DNA of 20,563 bases from an uncultured Bacillaceae bacterium (GTDB lineage Bacteria; Bacillota; Bacilli; Bacillales; Caldibacillaceae): NCBI GenBank assembly GCA_937951955.1, contig CALGAD010000055.1, positions 1-20,563 on the forward strand, given 5' to 3'. A program made the translations under genes and the position numbers. Under the pieces are notes generated by a model that worked only from the letters and a program-made list of their open reading frames with translations, made no database searches and was not told the DNA's origin. This document shows positions 13,691 to 20,563 of the stretch, one piece after another; the stretch's first letter is position 1, and each line of letters starts with the position of its first letter.

Positions 13691-14239
13691 ATGTCGAAAG
13701 GGCAAAGAAGTTTTTATCGGCTGATGTATATCCTGTCGCTCTTACCAATTGTATTTATTTTACTGGCAATAGGTCTTCTCATTTATTTTTGGATCAGTAA
13801 AGCGAATGAATTATCTTATGCGCTGACGATCGGTCCACTATCCATAGGAATTTCACCTGATTTATTGGAAGGAGAACTCGTTTTAAGTCATCTTGATTTT
13901 GTACTCCTCATCATTTATGGTGGATTATTTTTTGTCTTATTTTGGAATGTAAAAAACTTCTTCCTGAATTTAGTAAATGAAAAGTTTTTTGTGATGGAGA
14001 ATGTCAGGGCGATCCGCCATATTGGCATTTGTATCCTCATTCTTGCCTTTTATAATTACATTCCGTTTTACACGATTTTATTAAAATTAATTGACAAACT
14101 GAATATTCCTGGTATCAACTTGTCTGTCCAAATTGGAATTGATTATGGCCTGCTTTTCAGCGGTTTAGCGATTTTAGCTGTTTCCCAGTTATTTAAAGAA
14201 GCAGTGCGCATCAAAGAAGAAAACGAACTAACGATTTAG
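13691..14239 (+). CDS. DUF2975 membrane protein
   Basis: A 182-residue four-helix membrane protein of the DUF2975 family, commonly encoded directly before a YozG-type Cro/C1 regulator. Helices are predicted near residues 11-35, 69-92, 107-133 and 145-167. FWNVKNFFLNLVNEKFFVMEN between helices two and three is the family's most recognisable stretch. Function is unknown; the constant pairing suggests it senses a membrane signal and controls the regulator. The ATG at 13691 has GGGGAGGG (13676-13683) seven bases upstream. It is the first gene of a four-gene operon. Confidence 0.88.
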   Translation: MSKGQRSFYRLMYILSLLPIVFILLAIGLLIYFWISKANELSYALTIGPLSIGISPDLLEGELVLSHLDFVLLIIYGGLFFVLFWNVKNFFLNLVNEKFFVMENVRAIRHIGICILILAFYNYIPFYTILLKLIDKLNIPGINLSVQIGIDYGLLFSGLAILAVSQLFKEAVRIKEENELTI

Positions 14240-14250
14240 GAGGAATCATG

Positions 14251-14466
14251 ATGATCCAGGTCAACTTAGATGTCATTATGGCCAAACGCAAAAAATCCCT
14301 CGGTGAATTGGCGAAAGAGGTCGGTATTACAAATAGCAATCTTTCTATATTAAAAAACGGCAAAGCAAAAGCGATTCGGTTTACGACATTAAACGCTCTC
14401 TGCAAAGCCCTTGATTGTCAACCGGGGGATATTTTGGAATATATACCGGATGAGGAGGATGGTTAA
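14251..14466 (+). CDS. YozG-like Cro/C1 (Xre) family repressor
   Basis: A 71-residue protein that is almost entirely one helix-turn-helix domain. SLGELAKEVGITNSNLSIL near residues 16-34 is the DNA-binding unit, and NALCKALDCQPGDILEYI at the end is the signature of YozG-type regulators. The first residues MIQVNLDVIMAKRK also fit. The ATG at 14251 is favoured over 14248 because AGGAGG (14238-14243) is then seven bases away. It follows the DUF2975 gene by 11 bases and precedes the ABC ATPase by two. It probably represses its own operon, perhaps through the TTTATCG repeats at 13593-13625. No effector domain is present. Confidence 0.9.
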   Translation: MIQVNLDVIMAKRKKSLGELAKEVGITNSNLSILKNGKAKAIRFTTLNALCKALDCQPGDILEYIPDEEDG

Positions 14467-14468
14467 AA

Positions 14469-15362
14469 ATGGAAGCACTATTACGTGCCCGTGCACTCCA
14501 AAAAAGTTATGGAAATCAGCACGTATTAACCGATGTGAATTTTTCCTTATATAAAGGGGAAATTGTCGGTTTACTTGGTGTAAATGGTGCAGGTAAAAGT
14601 ACTTTAATGAAAATTTGTGTCAATTTATTATTGAAAAATGGCGGTTCACTGAAGGTGCTCGGTTATGCCCCCAAACAAAATTGGAAACGGTTATACAAAG
14701 AAATTAGGATTTTACTGGAACCGAATTACCCTGGTTATTTAACGGGGAAAGAATTTTTAATTGAAACCGCGATTCTTCAAGATGCGGATGTTGCGGCAGT
14801 GGATGACTTCCTGGAACAGGTCGGACTTTCCGCCGCGAGTCATAAAAAGATTAAACATTATTCGTTCGGGATGCGGCAACGCCTCGGTTTAGCGTGTGCC
14901 CTGATCGGCAAGCCGAAGCTGATCATATTGGATGAGCCATTTATTGGGCTTGATCCAAATGGCGTAGCAACATTGCAACAATTGCTGAAGGAAAAAGCAA
15001 AACAAGGGATTACCTTTTTAATATCGAGCCATCAATTGGAGGAACTGAAAAGAATCGCCGACCGGATGCTATTTCTCCACGAAGGCAAAATTCAACGGGA
15101 ATTTTCCAAAGATGACCTGAATCATACCGTTACTGTAAATTTAAAAACGGATAACAATCTCCTCGCCTGGAAATACCTCACCGAAAAATACAGCCCGGTC
15201 CTTTCATTTCGCTTACAAAATGACAACATTGTCTTTCATGCCCCATCGGAAAATCAAATCAAGGAAATCGTGCAATTTTTAAAGGAGAAGAACCTGCGGG
15301 ATATCGCAATTGCAAAGGAAAGTTTTGACCTGCGGAACTTATTCAGGGGTGTCGAAGTATGA
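14469..15362 (+). CDS. ABC transporter ATP-binding protein (BcrA/CcmA-like)
   Basis: A 297-residue nucleotide-binding subunit of an ABC-2 type exporter. Walker A GVNGAGKST is at residues 37-45. The signature is SFGMRQR at 132-138 rather than LSGGQ, as is usual in this subfamily. Walker B LIILDEP is at 151-157 with the catalytic Glu156, and the H-loop His188 is in SSHQL. About 90 C-terminal residues beyond the ATPase core are typical of BcrA-like drug or antibiotic exporters. AGGAGG lies ten bases upstream of the ATG. The stop overlaps the permease start (ATGA), so the two are translationally coupled. The substrate is unknown. Confidence 0.92.
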   Translation: MEALLRARALQKSYGNQHVLTDVNFSLYKGEIVGLLGVNGAGKSTLMKICVNLLLKNGGSLKVLGYAPKQNWKRLYKEIRILLEPNYPGYLTGKEFLIETAILQDADVAAVDDFLEQVGLSAASHKKIKHYSFGMRQRLGLACALIGKPKLIILDEPFIGLDPNGVATLQQLLKEKAKQGITFLISSHQLEELKRIADRMLFLHEGKIQREFSKDDLNHTVTVNLKTDNNLLAWKYLTEKYSPVLSFRLQNDNIVFHAPSENQIKEIVQFLKEKNLRDIAIAKESFDLRNLFRGVEV

Positions 15363-16111
15363 TCCGGATGTTACGGGTGGAATGGCGGAAACTTTTGCGC
15401 CGGAAAGAAGTGTATATTTTAACCTTGATACTGGTGTTTCTTTCCTTTTTCGTCAATTATCAACTGTCTCTTGATAATCCGGCTTTAAAAATCGAACGCA
15501 CTGATGGCCAAATTGAGCGGATTTCCCTTCCAGACTTGACCCACCTTATGGCGAATGTGTTAGATCACACAGGAATTTTCACAGTGATGCTAGCGGTAAT
15601 TATCTGGAATGTAATCGGTCGCGAACACGACCAAAAAATCGTGCACCATTACTTTGTCAACCGTCCGAGCCGTCTCGATGTTTACGGTGCAAAAATCTTG
15701 CTTTCCCAGAAAGTTATGTCCATACTTTTTCTTCTTTTTATCAGCTCCCTTTTACTGTTTGCATCGATCATCAAACCTAATCAAGTTGAAATCACATTTA
15801 CAGGAGAAAACTGGCTAGAACTTGGGAAAGTTTTCCTCCTCCACATGTTCATGTTTTTCATTTATACGTTGTGTGCCTTCTTGTTTTCGTTATATTTCGG
15901 TTCCATAGGCACATTAATGGGAACAATCGGCATCTGGCTGTTATTTACCTTTTTGAAATTTGTCGAAGATGCGGATCGTCTCAATCCTCTCATCATCAAT
16001 GATATCTTTTCATTAAAATCTTTTTCCGAAAGCATTCTATTAAACTGCTTATATGTTGTTGTTTTAGGTGGAATCTTGATATTTTTCGTAATGAAAAAAG
16101 ATGTTCAATAA
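15359..16111 (+). CDS. ABC-2 type transporter permease
   Basis: A 250-residue membrane subunit for the preceding ATPase. Six helices are predicted, the first near residues 19-34 (VYILTLILVFLSFFVN). A charged loop follows, then FTVMLAVIIWNVIGREHDQK with the conserved coupling segment after it, and further helices near 120-137, 156-180, 185-205 and 225-246. The start overlaps the ATPase stop. Together they would form a homodimeric exporter or immunity transporter under control of the upstream YozG/DUF2975 pair. It is followed by a bidirectional terminator. Confidence 0.88.
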   Translation: MIRMLRVEWRKLLRRKEVYILTLILVFLSFFVNYQLSLDNPALKIERTDGQIERISLPDLTHLMANVLDHTGIFTVMLAVIIWNVIGREHDQKIVHHYFVNRPSRLDVYGAKILLSQKVMSILFLLFISSLLLFASIIKPNQVEITFTGENWLELGKVFLLHMFMFFIYTLCAFLFSLYFGSIGTLMGTIGIWLLFTFLKFVEDADRLNPLIINDIFSLKSFSESILLNCLYVVVLGGILIFFVMKKDVQ

Positions 16112-16135
16112 ATAAGTATTTTAGTCGTCCATGCT

Positions 16136-16182
16136 AAAAAGAGGTTTCAATCAGAAATTTTAGATCGAAACCTCTTTCTTCC
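16136..16182. terminator. Bidirectional terminator between the ABC operon and FMN reductase 2
   Basis: AAAGAGGTTTC (16138-16148) and GAAACCTCTTT (16167-16177) form an 11-bp perfect stem with an 18-base loop. The A-run on the left and T-rich right side let it end both the plus-strand ABC operon and the minus-strand detoxification operon. Confidence 0.85.
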
Positions 16183-16230
16183 ATCTATTTTATTTTAAAA
16201 TGATTTGTTTACTGATGGTTTTTACAAGTC

Positions 16231-16797
16231 TTAAAAATGATATTGAGATTCCCGCTCCTTTTTTGCAAACTCCAGTGCCCGGTAGGTCAGTACCGCATCT
16301 TCCACTAACTGATCGATTCGGAACAGGACATCATCATTTATAATTTCTTTTCGAAAATAATCTTGTTCCTCAATGAAGACGTATTTTTCGACGATTTTAG
16401 CTTTCATATACGATAAAATCGGTTTCAACTGTTGTTCCACCATTAAATAATGTTTCGATGAGCCGGCTGTAGCGATGATTCCGACCACCTTATTTTGGAA
16501 AGCATTTTGCGGCAGTAAATCAAACACATTTTTCAGGGCACCGGGAATGGACGCTTGAAATGTCGGCGTCCCGATGATGAGAATATCCGCTTCCAGCAAT
16601 TTCATCACTAGTTTCCCCGTATCGCCCTTATAATCGGTATAATTGCGACCGTCACTAAAATCTATCGTTAAATCCTTTAAATCAATCAACTCTGTTTCCA
16701 GTTCAGGAAATTGTCGGTCAAAACTTCTCATACAGTAGTCCATGGCAATTCGTGTTTTCGAACCTGCGATCGACCCGACGAGGCCTACAATTTTCAT
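16231..16797 (-). CDS. NADPH-dependent FMN reductase / azoreductase, copy 2
   Basis: A 188-residue flavodoxin-fold reductase, clearly related to the protein at 10222-10767: GLVGSIAGSKTRIAMDY at the phosphate loop, LETELIDLKD, then IGTPTFQASIPGALKNVFDL. It reduces FMN or azo/quinone substrates with NAD(P)H. It lies 74 bases after the ring-cleaving dioxygenase gene on the same strand with no terminator between, so it is probably the last gene of the MarR-dioxygenase operon. The ATG at 16797 has a purine-rich AGGGG about nine bases upstream. Compared with copy 1 it has a longer C-terminal helix (VLTYRALEFAKKERESQYHF). Confidence 0.9.
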   Translation of the reverse strand: MKIVGLVGSIAGSKTRIAMDYCMRSFDRQFPELETELIDLKDLTIDFSDGRNYTDYKGDTGKLVMKLLEADILIIGTPTFQASIPGALKNVFDLLPQNAFQNKVVGIIATAGSSKHYLMVEQQLKPILSYMKAKIVEKYVFIEEQDYFRKEIINDDVLFRIDQLVEDAVLTYRALEFAKKERESQYHF

Positions 16798-16871
16798 ACC
16801 GTATCCCCTACCCTTTCTCAGGCAAATAAATCGTATTTCCCCTTTATCATCACAACGTTCCCATAGCCGTT

Positions 16872-17813
16872 CTAATCAATCGGTTTAAGATGCGCTTCAA
16901 TTTCCGCACGCCTATGTTCTAAAAACGACGGCAACGCTAGCTTACTGCCGAGATTTTCAATCGCTTCATCCCGGTGAAATCCCGGTCCATCGGTTGCCAC
17001 TTCAAACATAATCCCGTTCCCGTCACGGAAATAAATGCTTTTAAAATAATAACGGTCGACAATGTCCCGCATTTGATATCCTGCTGCTTTGATTTTCGCG
17101 GCTACTTGCTCTAGGACATGTTCATCCGCCACCCGAATCGCTAAATGGTGAACATATCCGCGACCGGGACGCTCGAGTTTTCCGGATTTTTTTCGAACGA
17201 TGATTTCACTGTACAGGGCGTTCGGTACCGACCGATATACTGATTCATTTTCTGTTACAAGCACAGCTTCATAATTGAAAATATGTTGTAAAACCTTCTC
17301 CGTATACTCCGGTTCCCGTACATTGAGCACGACCGGTCCCATTCCTAAAATTTGAAATTGTTCGGGAACAGGCGACTCATCCCATGGTTTCCAAAATTCC
17401 GGGAGAGGTTTCGCGTCATTGGCCATTAAAAATAATTCCAGTCCATCCGGATCTTGAAATACAATAATTGGCTGTTCATCATATAAAGTATCTTCATGAT
17501 ATTGTACGTCAAATTCCCGCAACCGTTTCTTCCAGTCGTGCAGTGCTTCCCGATTGCGAACGAGTAAACCGATGGATGAGATTGCATTCGTTCCCCGCTG
17601 CGTTCTTCCCGCCTGCGGTATTTCAAAAAAGGTTAACCCTGTACCGGGGCTACCTACCGTATCTCCATAGAACAAATGATACATAAACGGATTATCCTGA
17701 TTCACCGATTTTTTCACTAACCTTAAACCCAATACATGGCGGTAGAAGTCCGCATTGACTTGAGCATCCTTTGTATACATAGAAATATGATGATGACCTA
17801 AAATTGCGCTCAC
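16872..17813 (-). CDS. Ring-cleaving dioxygenase, MhqO-like (VOC fold)
   Basis: A 313-residue protein of the vicinal-oxygen-chelate superfamily, matching Bacillus MhqA/MhqO ring-cleaving dioxygenases that act on hydroquinone-type compounds with a divalent metal. Two duplicated halves are seen. Probable metal ligands are His9 in GHHHISM, His222 or His223 in GYVHHLAI, and Glu271 in GIMFEVA. FYRHVLGLRLVKKSVNQD and GDTVGSPGTGLTFFE in the first half are typical. The start is GTG at 17813, overlapping the MarR TGA (GTGA), so the two are translationally coupled. The first-gene MarR protein presumably controls it. Confidence 0.9.
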   Translation of the reverse strand: MSAILGHHHISMYTKDAQVNADFYRHVLGLRLVKKSVNQDNPFMYHLFYGDTVGSPGTGLTFFEIPQAGRTQRGTNAISSIGLLVRNREALHDWKKRLREFDVQYHEDTLYDEQPIIVFQDPDGLELFLMANDAKPLPEFWKPWDESPVPEQFQILGMGPVVLNVREPEYTEKVLQHIFNYEAVLVTENESVYRSVPNALYSEIIVRKKSGKLERPGRGYVHHLAIRVADEHVLEQVAAKIKAAGYQMRDIVDRYYFKSIYFRDGNGIMFEVATDGPGFHRDEAIENLGSKLALPSFLEHRRAEIEAHLKPID

Positions 17814-18259
17814 TGATCGTACACCTCATTTAATTTTTGTAAACTATGTTTTTGTAATTTGGTTACTAGACGGTATAATTCCTTTTTCTCCTCCGCACTC
17901 AATACTTCGTTAAAGAGAGTTGCTTGAAATTGAACTTGTTGCGGTACTACTTCCGCCAGTAATTCTTTTCCCTTTGGTGATAATTCGATATGTTTTTCCC
18001 GCCACTTCTGTTTTCGAATAATTAAACCTTCCTGTTCTAATCGAGCAAGCATGCGAGAAATACCGCCATTCGTTACGGTCAATCTTTGGGCCAATTCCTG
18101 CTGGGTCAGCGGTTCAGCCGCTTGAATTTGCGATAGCACATCAAATTGCGCTGCGGTTAAACCATACTGTTTCAAAAACTCATTGGATAAACGGTTGCTA
18201 TGTTGAACGAAACGCGCCATCCGCACCCAGATTAATGTGCATAAACGATGATCTGTCAT
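17810..18259 (-). CDS. MarR-family repressor, MhqR-like
   Basis: A 149-residue winged-helix regulator. LTQQELAQRLTVTNGGISRMLARLEQEGLIIRK spans the recognition helix and wing start. The N-terminal LIWVRMARFVQHSNRLSNEF helix and C-terminal helices form the dimer interface. Resemblance to Bacillus MhqR and the coupled MhqO-like gene suggest it senses quinone or electrophile stress. The only cysteine seen is Cys7, so a thiol-switch is uncertain. The ATG at 18259 has GGGAG upstream, and the frame above it has no start signal. A sigma-A promoter lies just upstream. Confidence 0.88.
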   Translation of the reverse strand: MTDHRLCTLIWVRMARFVQHSNRLSNEFLKQYGLTAAQFDVLSQIQAAEPLTQQELAQRLTVTNGGISRMLARLEQEGLIIRKQKWREKHIELSPKGKELLAEVVPQQVQFQATLFNEVLSAEEKKELYRLVTKLQKHSLQKLNEVYDQ

Positions 18260-18293
18260 AATTTTTACTCCCTGATTATTCTTCGTTATTATC

Positions 18294-18322
18294 ATTTTAC
18301 TAGTCAAACGATAAAGTTTCAA
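18294..18322 (-). promoter_or_regulatory. Sigma-A promoter of the MarR-dioxygenase-reductase operon
   Basis: On the minus strand TTGAAA (18317-18322) and TAAAAT (18294-18299) are exactly 17 bases apart, 35 bases before the MarR start. Just upstream, at 18330-18340, TCTCGAATTT matches one half of the known MhqR operator (ATCTCGAA dyad) but the other half is not conserved. Confidence 0.7.
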
Positions 18323-18396
18323 TTCATATGTCTCGAATTTAATGTATTTATTTCCATGAAGAGGGGCGCGCTTTAGAACAGCTTCTTTGTGCTGAA

Positions 18397-18426
18397 TTAA
18401 AAAAGACCGCAAAGTAGATGCGGCCG
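18397..18426 (-). terminator. Intrinsic terminator after the GH3 gene
   Basis: GACCGCA (18405-18411) pairs with TGCGGCC (18419-18425), with one G-T pair. On the minus strand it is followed by six Ts, eight bases after the GH3 stop. It separates that gene from the MarR operon. Confidence 0.85.
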
Positions 18427-18433
18427 TTCCCAA

Positions 18434-20470
18434 TTATTTCCCATCATTTTTTATAAATTTTTTAAAGTAGTCGCCAATATTGCGGAAAAAGGAGCCGTAG
18501 CCGCGATTCACATACGATAGTCCGAAATTATATACGTAGCGGTCACCGCTTTTCGCTTCATATGGATAGCCAGCATCTTCATCAAATCCTGGCACATCCC
18601 CTTTTTCGTTGTTCACCGCCTCTTGACTGGCGGGAATAGTAAAGGGAAGCTTTCCTGTAGGATTGTACCGGCCACGAATCACATCAATAAGCCCTTCTAC
18701 TTTCACCCCAAAAGTAGCGATCACCGCCCCGGCTTCCGGTTCAATCTCATTGATGAGCCATGGACTGGAAAAATCGATGGCGGTAATTGTCGGAACCGTA
18801 CGCTGGATTTCTACAATTCGTTCCACATTTTCAATGCCTGTTATCGGTCCAATGGTGACGGTAGGTTGTCGTTTTAATAAATCCTGGCGGGGTAATACCC
18901 ATACGAAAGCATGGGTAGCTTCTTCCAATGAATCAGTTAGCGGAATATCCGGATCATACGTCCGGATCAACTCTCGCAATGCATTCGTTAACTCCCCATT
19001 TTCACCACCGGGAAAACGTTCTACATAAAGCCGGACATCTGGTAATGTATCATCCGTCATCGGTAAAAGACGGGTTTCGTTTCGCAGGAGCACAATCGCT
19101 TTGCGATGGGCAAGATCTGCCTGCTCCTGGGAGGATGCGTTGTTCGCCACTTCCAATGCATAGTCGGGATCAACATATGGATTTTCAAAAAGCCCTAATT
19201 TCATCATCTCCGTCAGCAAATACGTTACAGAGCGCTCGATTTTTTCCTCAGAAACGAGTCCCTGTTCCACGGCATTGATAATCGGTTCCGGATTGGTAGC
19301 TCCGGAAAAAATATTCGTCCCCGCATTGATCGCTTTAGCAAAGCGTTCTTCCAGTGAAAGATCCATCGCTCCCCAGGCTCTGTCAATCACCGCACTTGTG
19401 TCGGAATTGATATATCCTAAAAATCCTAATTCTTCCCGCAAATAGCGTATAAATTGCTCATTCATCGTAAAAGCCACTTCTTCAAATTGTTGCCCTTCTG
19501 CAAAGGGTGACAATCCTTGATCGGCACTGCGGTTACTCGGTGCCGCATAATAAGGCATAATCGATGTGGAGTAAGCATCGATCGCGGCTTTAAATGGAGG
19601 GATATGATATTTCAACAAACTTCCCCGTGTCGGCCATACATTATAAGCTCCTTCTTCAAAATGAGGATCCGTTCCCTTCTCCCGGGCACCGCCACCGGGA
19701 AAATGACGGGTCGTCATGGAAACACTATTTTCATCTAAGACATCCCCTTCAAAGCCTTTTACAAGCGTATAAATGATATCCGAAACAAGCTGCGGGTCTT
19801 CTCCGAAAGTTTCGACAATCCGTGGCCACAGGGGATCTGTCGCAATATCTGCCGAATATCCGTACATTTTGTGAATGCCAGCGGCCCGCCACTCTTTGGC
19901 AGCAGTTTCCGCAAAGGTTTTGATTAAGTCCAAATCCTGCATGGCGGCTAGACCTAAAGGATCCGGCCAGTGGGAAAATTGTCCATCCTCGCGTATATTG
20001 GCAATTGTGCTTTCATGGTTGCGCGGATTGGAGATGATCACTGCCGGTATTCCGAGCCGGCTGTCTTCAGCAGCTTCTTGCAACTGGTTGTTCAAATGGG
20101 CAATCACATCGGCACTGTGATTCCCGCGAAAGATAAAATACCGCTGTCCCCGATTCAACGATTCATTCGGAAGAACGATGCGCCCGTCCTCCACTTGCGG
20201 ATATTCGGTAATTAACATTAAACTTACCTTTTCTTCTAAAGTCATCTGGGAAAGTAGACTGGCCACGCGCTCTTCAATGGGGAGATCCCAATTTTCATAG
20301 TCATCTAAAACTCCATTGGCATTTAAATCTTTAAATATTTTATTATTGACGGTAATCGTTGGTTTCACTCTTGTTACAACTGTTTTTTCAAGCGGTTGTG
20401 CATGAACCAATGGCAGGCCTGAAGTAAATAACGATACCATGGTTAGAAAAAGAATGAGCTTTCTGATCAT
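18434..20470 (-). CDS. Secreted glycoside hydrolase family 3 protein
   Basis: A 678-residue exported enzyme of the GH3 (beta-glucosidase / beta-xylosidase type) family. The signal peptide is residues 1-24, MIRKLILFLTMVSLFTSG to VHA, with cleavage before Gln25. It is followed by a calcium-loop-like DLNANGVLDDYENW near 46-59, common in this family. The (beta/alpha)8 domain carries RHFPGGG and the probable nucleophile Asp357 in GYINSDTSAV, where most members have SDW. The C-terminal alpha/beta domain includes KAIVLLRNETRLLPM and the closing GKLPFTIP and NFGLSYV. The ATG at 20470 has AAGGGG seven bases upstream; the frame above it (TTG at 20491) is less likely. It is monocistronic. The substrate cannot be read from sequence. 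Confidence 0.9.
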   Translation of the reverse strand: MIRKLILFLTMVSLFTSGLPLVHAQPLEKTVVTRVKPTITVNNKIFKDLNANGVLDDYENWDLPIEERVASLLSQMTLEEKVSLMLITEYPQVEDGRIVLPNESLNRGQRYFIFRGNHSADVIAHLNNQLQEAAEDSRLGIPAVIISNPRNHESTIANIREDGQFSHWPDPLGLAAMQDLDLIKTFAETAAKEWRAAGIHKMYGYSADIATDPLWPRIVETFGEDPQLVSDIIYTLVKGFEGDVLDENSVSMTTRHFPGGGAREKGTDPHFEEGAYNVWPTRGSLLKYHIPPFKAAIDAYSTSIMPYYAAPSNRSADQGLSPFAEGQQFEEVAFTMNEQFIRYLREELGFLGYINSDTSAVIDRAWGAMDLSLEERFAKAINAGTNIFSGATNPEPIINAVEQGLVSEEKIERSVTYLLTEMMKLGLFENPYVDPDYALEVANNASSQEQADLAHRKAIVLLRNETRLLPMTDDTLPDVRLYVERFPGGENGELTNALRELIRTYDPDIPLTDSLEEATHAFVWVLPRQDLLKRQPTVTIGPITGIENVERIVEIQRTVPTITAIDFSSPWLINEIEPEAGAVIATFGVKVEGLIDVIRGRYNPTGKLPFTIPASQEAVNNEKGDVPGFDEDAGYPYEAKSGDRYVYNFGLSYVNRGYGSFFRNIGDYFKKFIKNDGK

Positions 20471-20563
20471 GTCCTTTCCCCTTTTCAACAAGCTTTGTGG
20501 TATTTTCTTCCTTACTATGCCAAGTTTGTTTCGTTTTTATCCCAAAAGGATTCGAGGAAAGAT

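Noticed and set aside
10216..16797. The two FMN reductases as a recent duplication or a composite transposon
   Set aside because: They share motifs but differ at most positions, lie in opposite orientation among unrelated genes, and no flanking repeats were seen.
18663..19028. Plus-strand ORF of 121 codons over the GH3 gene
   Set aside because: Antisense shadow of the C-terminal GH3 domain with no start signal; the GH3 frame has clear family motifs throughout.

Overview
The window looks like ordinary chromosome from a low-GC Gram-positive of the Bacillaceae (Bacillus, Caldibacillus or Parageobacillus type; genus not decided). The reasons are strong AGGAGG ribosome binding sites, GTG/TTG starts, abundant U-tailed intrinsic terminators, and proteins that match Bacillus families: an oligopeptidase B, a YneR-like HesB protein, a YozG-type Cro/C1 regulator next to a DUF2975 protein, and an MhqR/MhqO-like MarR-dioxygenase pair. 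No transposase, integrase, CRISPR array or rRNA gene was seen.

Layout. Left edge (1-2600): the 3' half of tRNA-Pro(CGG) and its terminator, a complete oligopeptidase B gene, then a 70-bp perfect-ended inverted repeat that is either a long-stem terminator or a miniature mobile element. 2600-4630: a luciferase-like flavin monooxygenase that appears to start at a CTG codon, then a frameshifted SRPBCC-family gene. 4700-9300 (minus strand): a four-helix membrane protein, a stand-alone holin-like protein, a decayed or dubious ORF, an M14 zinc carboxypeptidase-like protein, a ZIP metal transporter with a large dyad over its promoter, and a membrane-anchored protein with a solute-binding-like outer domain. 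9300-10900: an AIM24/TIGR00266 gene whose first 20 or so codons are out of frame with the rest, divergent from an NADPH-dependent FMN reductase gene. 10900-13090: two tandem paralogous exported coiled-coil proteins, with one or two very small hydrophobic ORFs converging on them and a cluster of TATAGTA heptamers upstream. 13090-16200: a HesB/YneR-like gene, then a plus-strand operon of DUF2975 membrane protein, YozG-like repressor, ABC ATPase and ABC permease behind a clear promoter with TTTATCG repeats. 16200-20500 (minus strand): a second FMN/azo-reductase, a ring-cleaving dioxygenase and a MarR repressor in one unit (a probable quinone or electrophile detoxification operon), and a secreted family 3 glycoside hydrolase.

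Functional themes. Flavin and quinone redox detoxification recurs: the luciferase-like monooxygenase, two FMN reductases and the MarR-dioxygenase unit. Peptide and sugar scavenging is represented by oligopeptidase B, the M14 peptidase and the GH3 enzyme. The least explained part is 10.9-12.8 kb, with the duplicated exported coiled-coil proteins, the small peptides and the heptamer cluster. Two genes (SRPBCC, AIM24) carry an apparent one-base loss. These are either real decay or assembly errors, and no strong evidence of a wholly new system was found.
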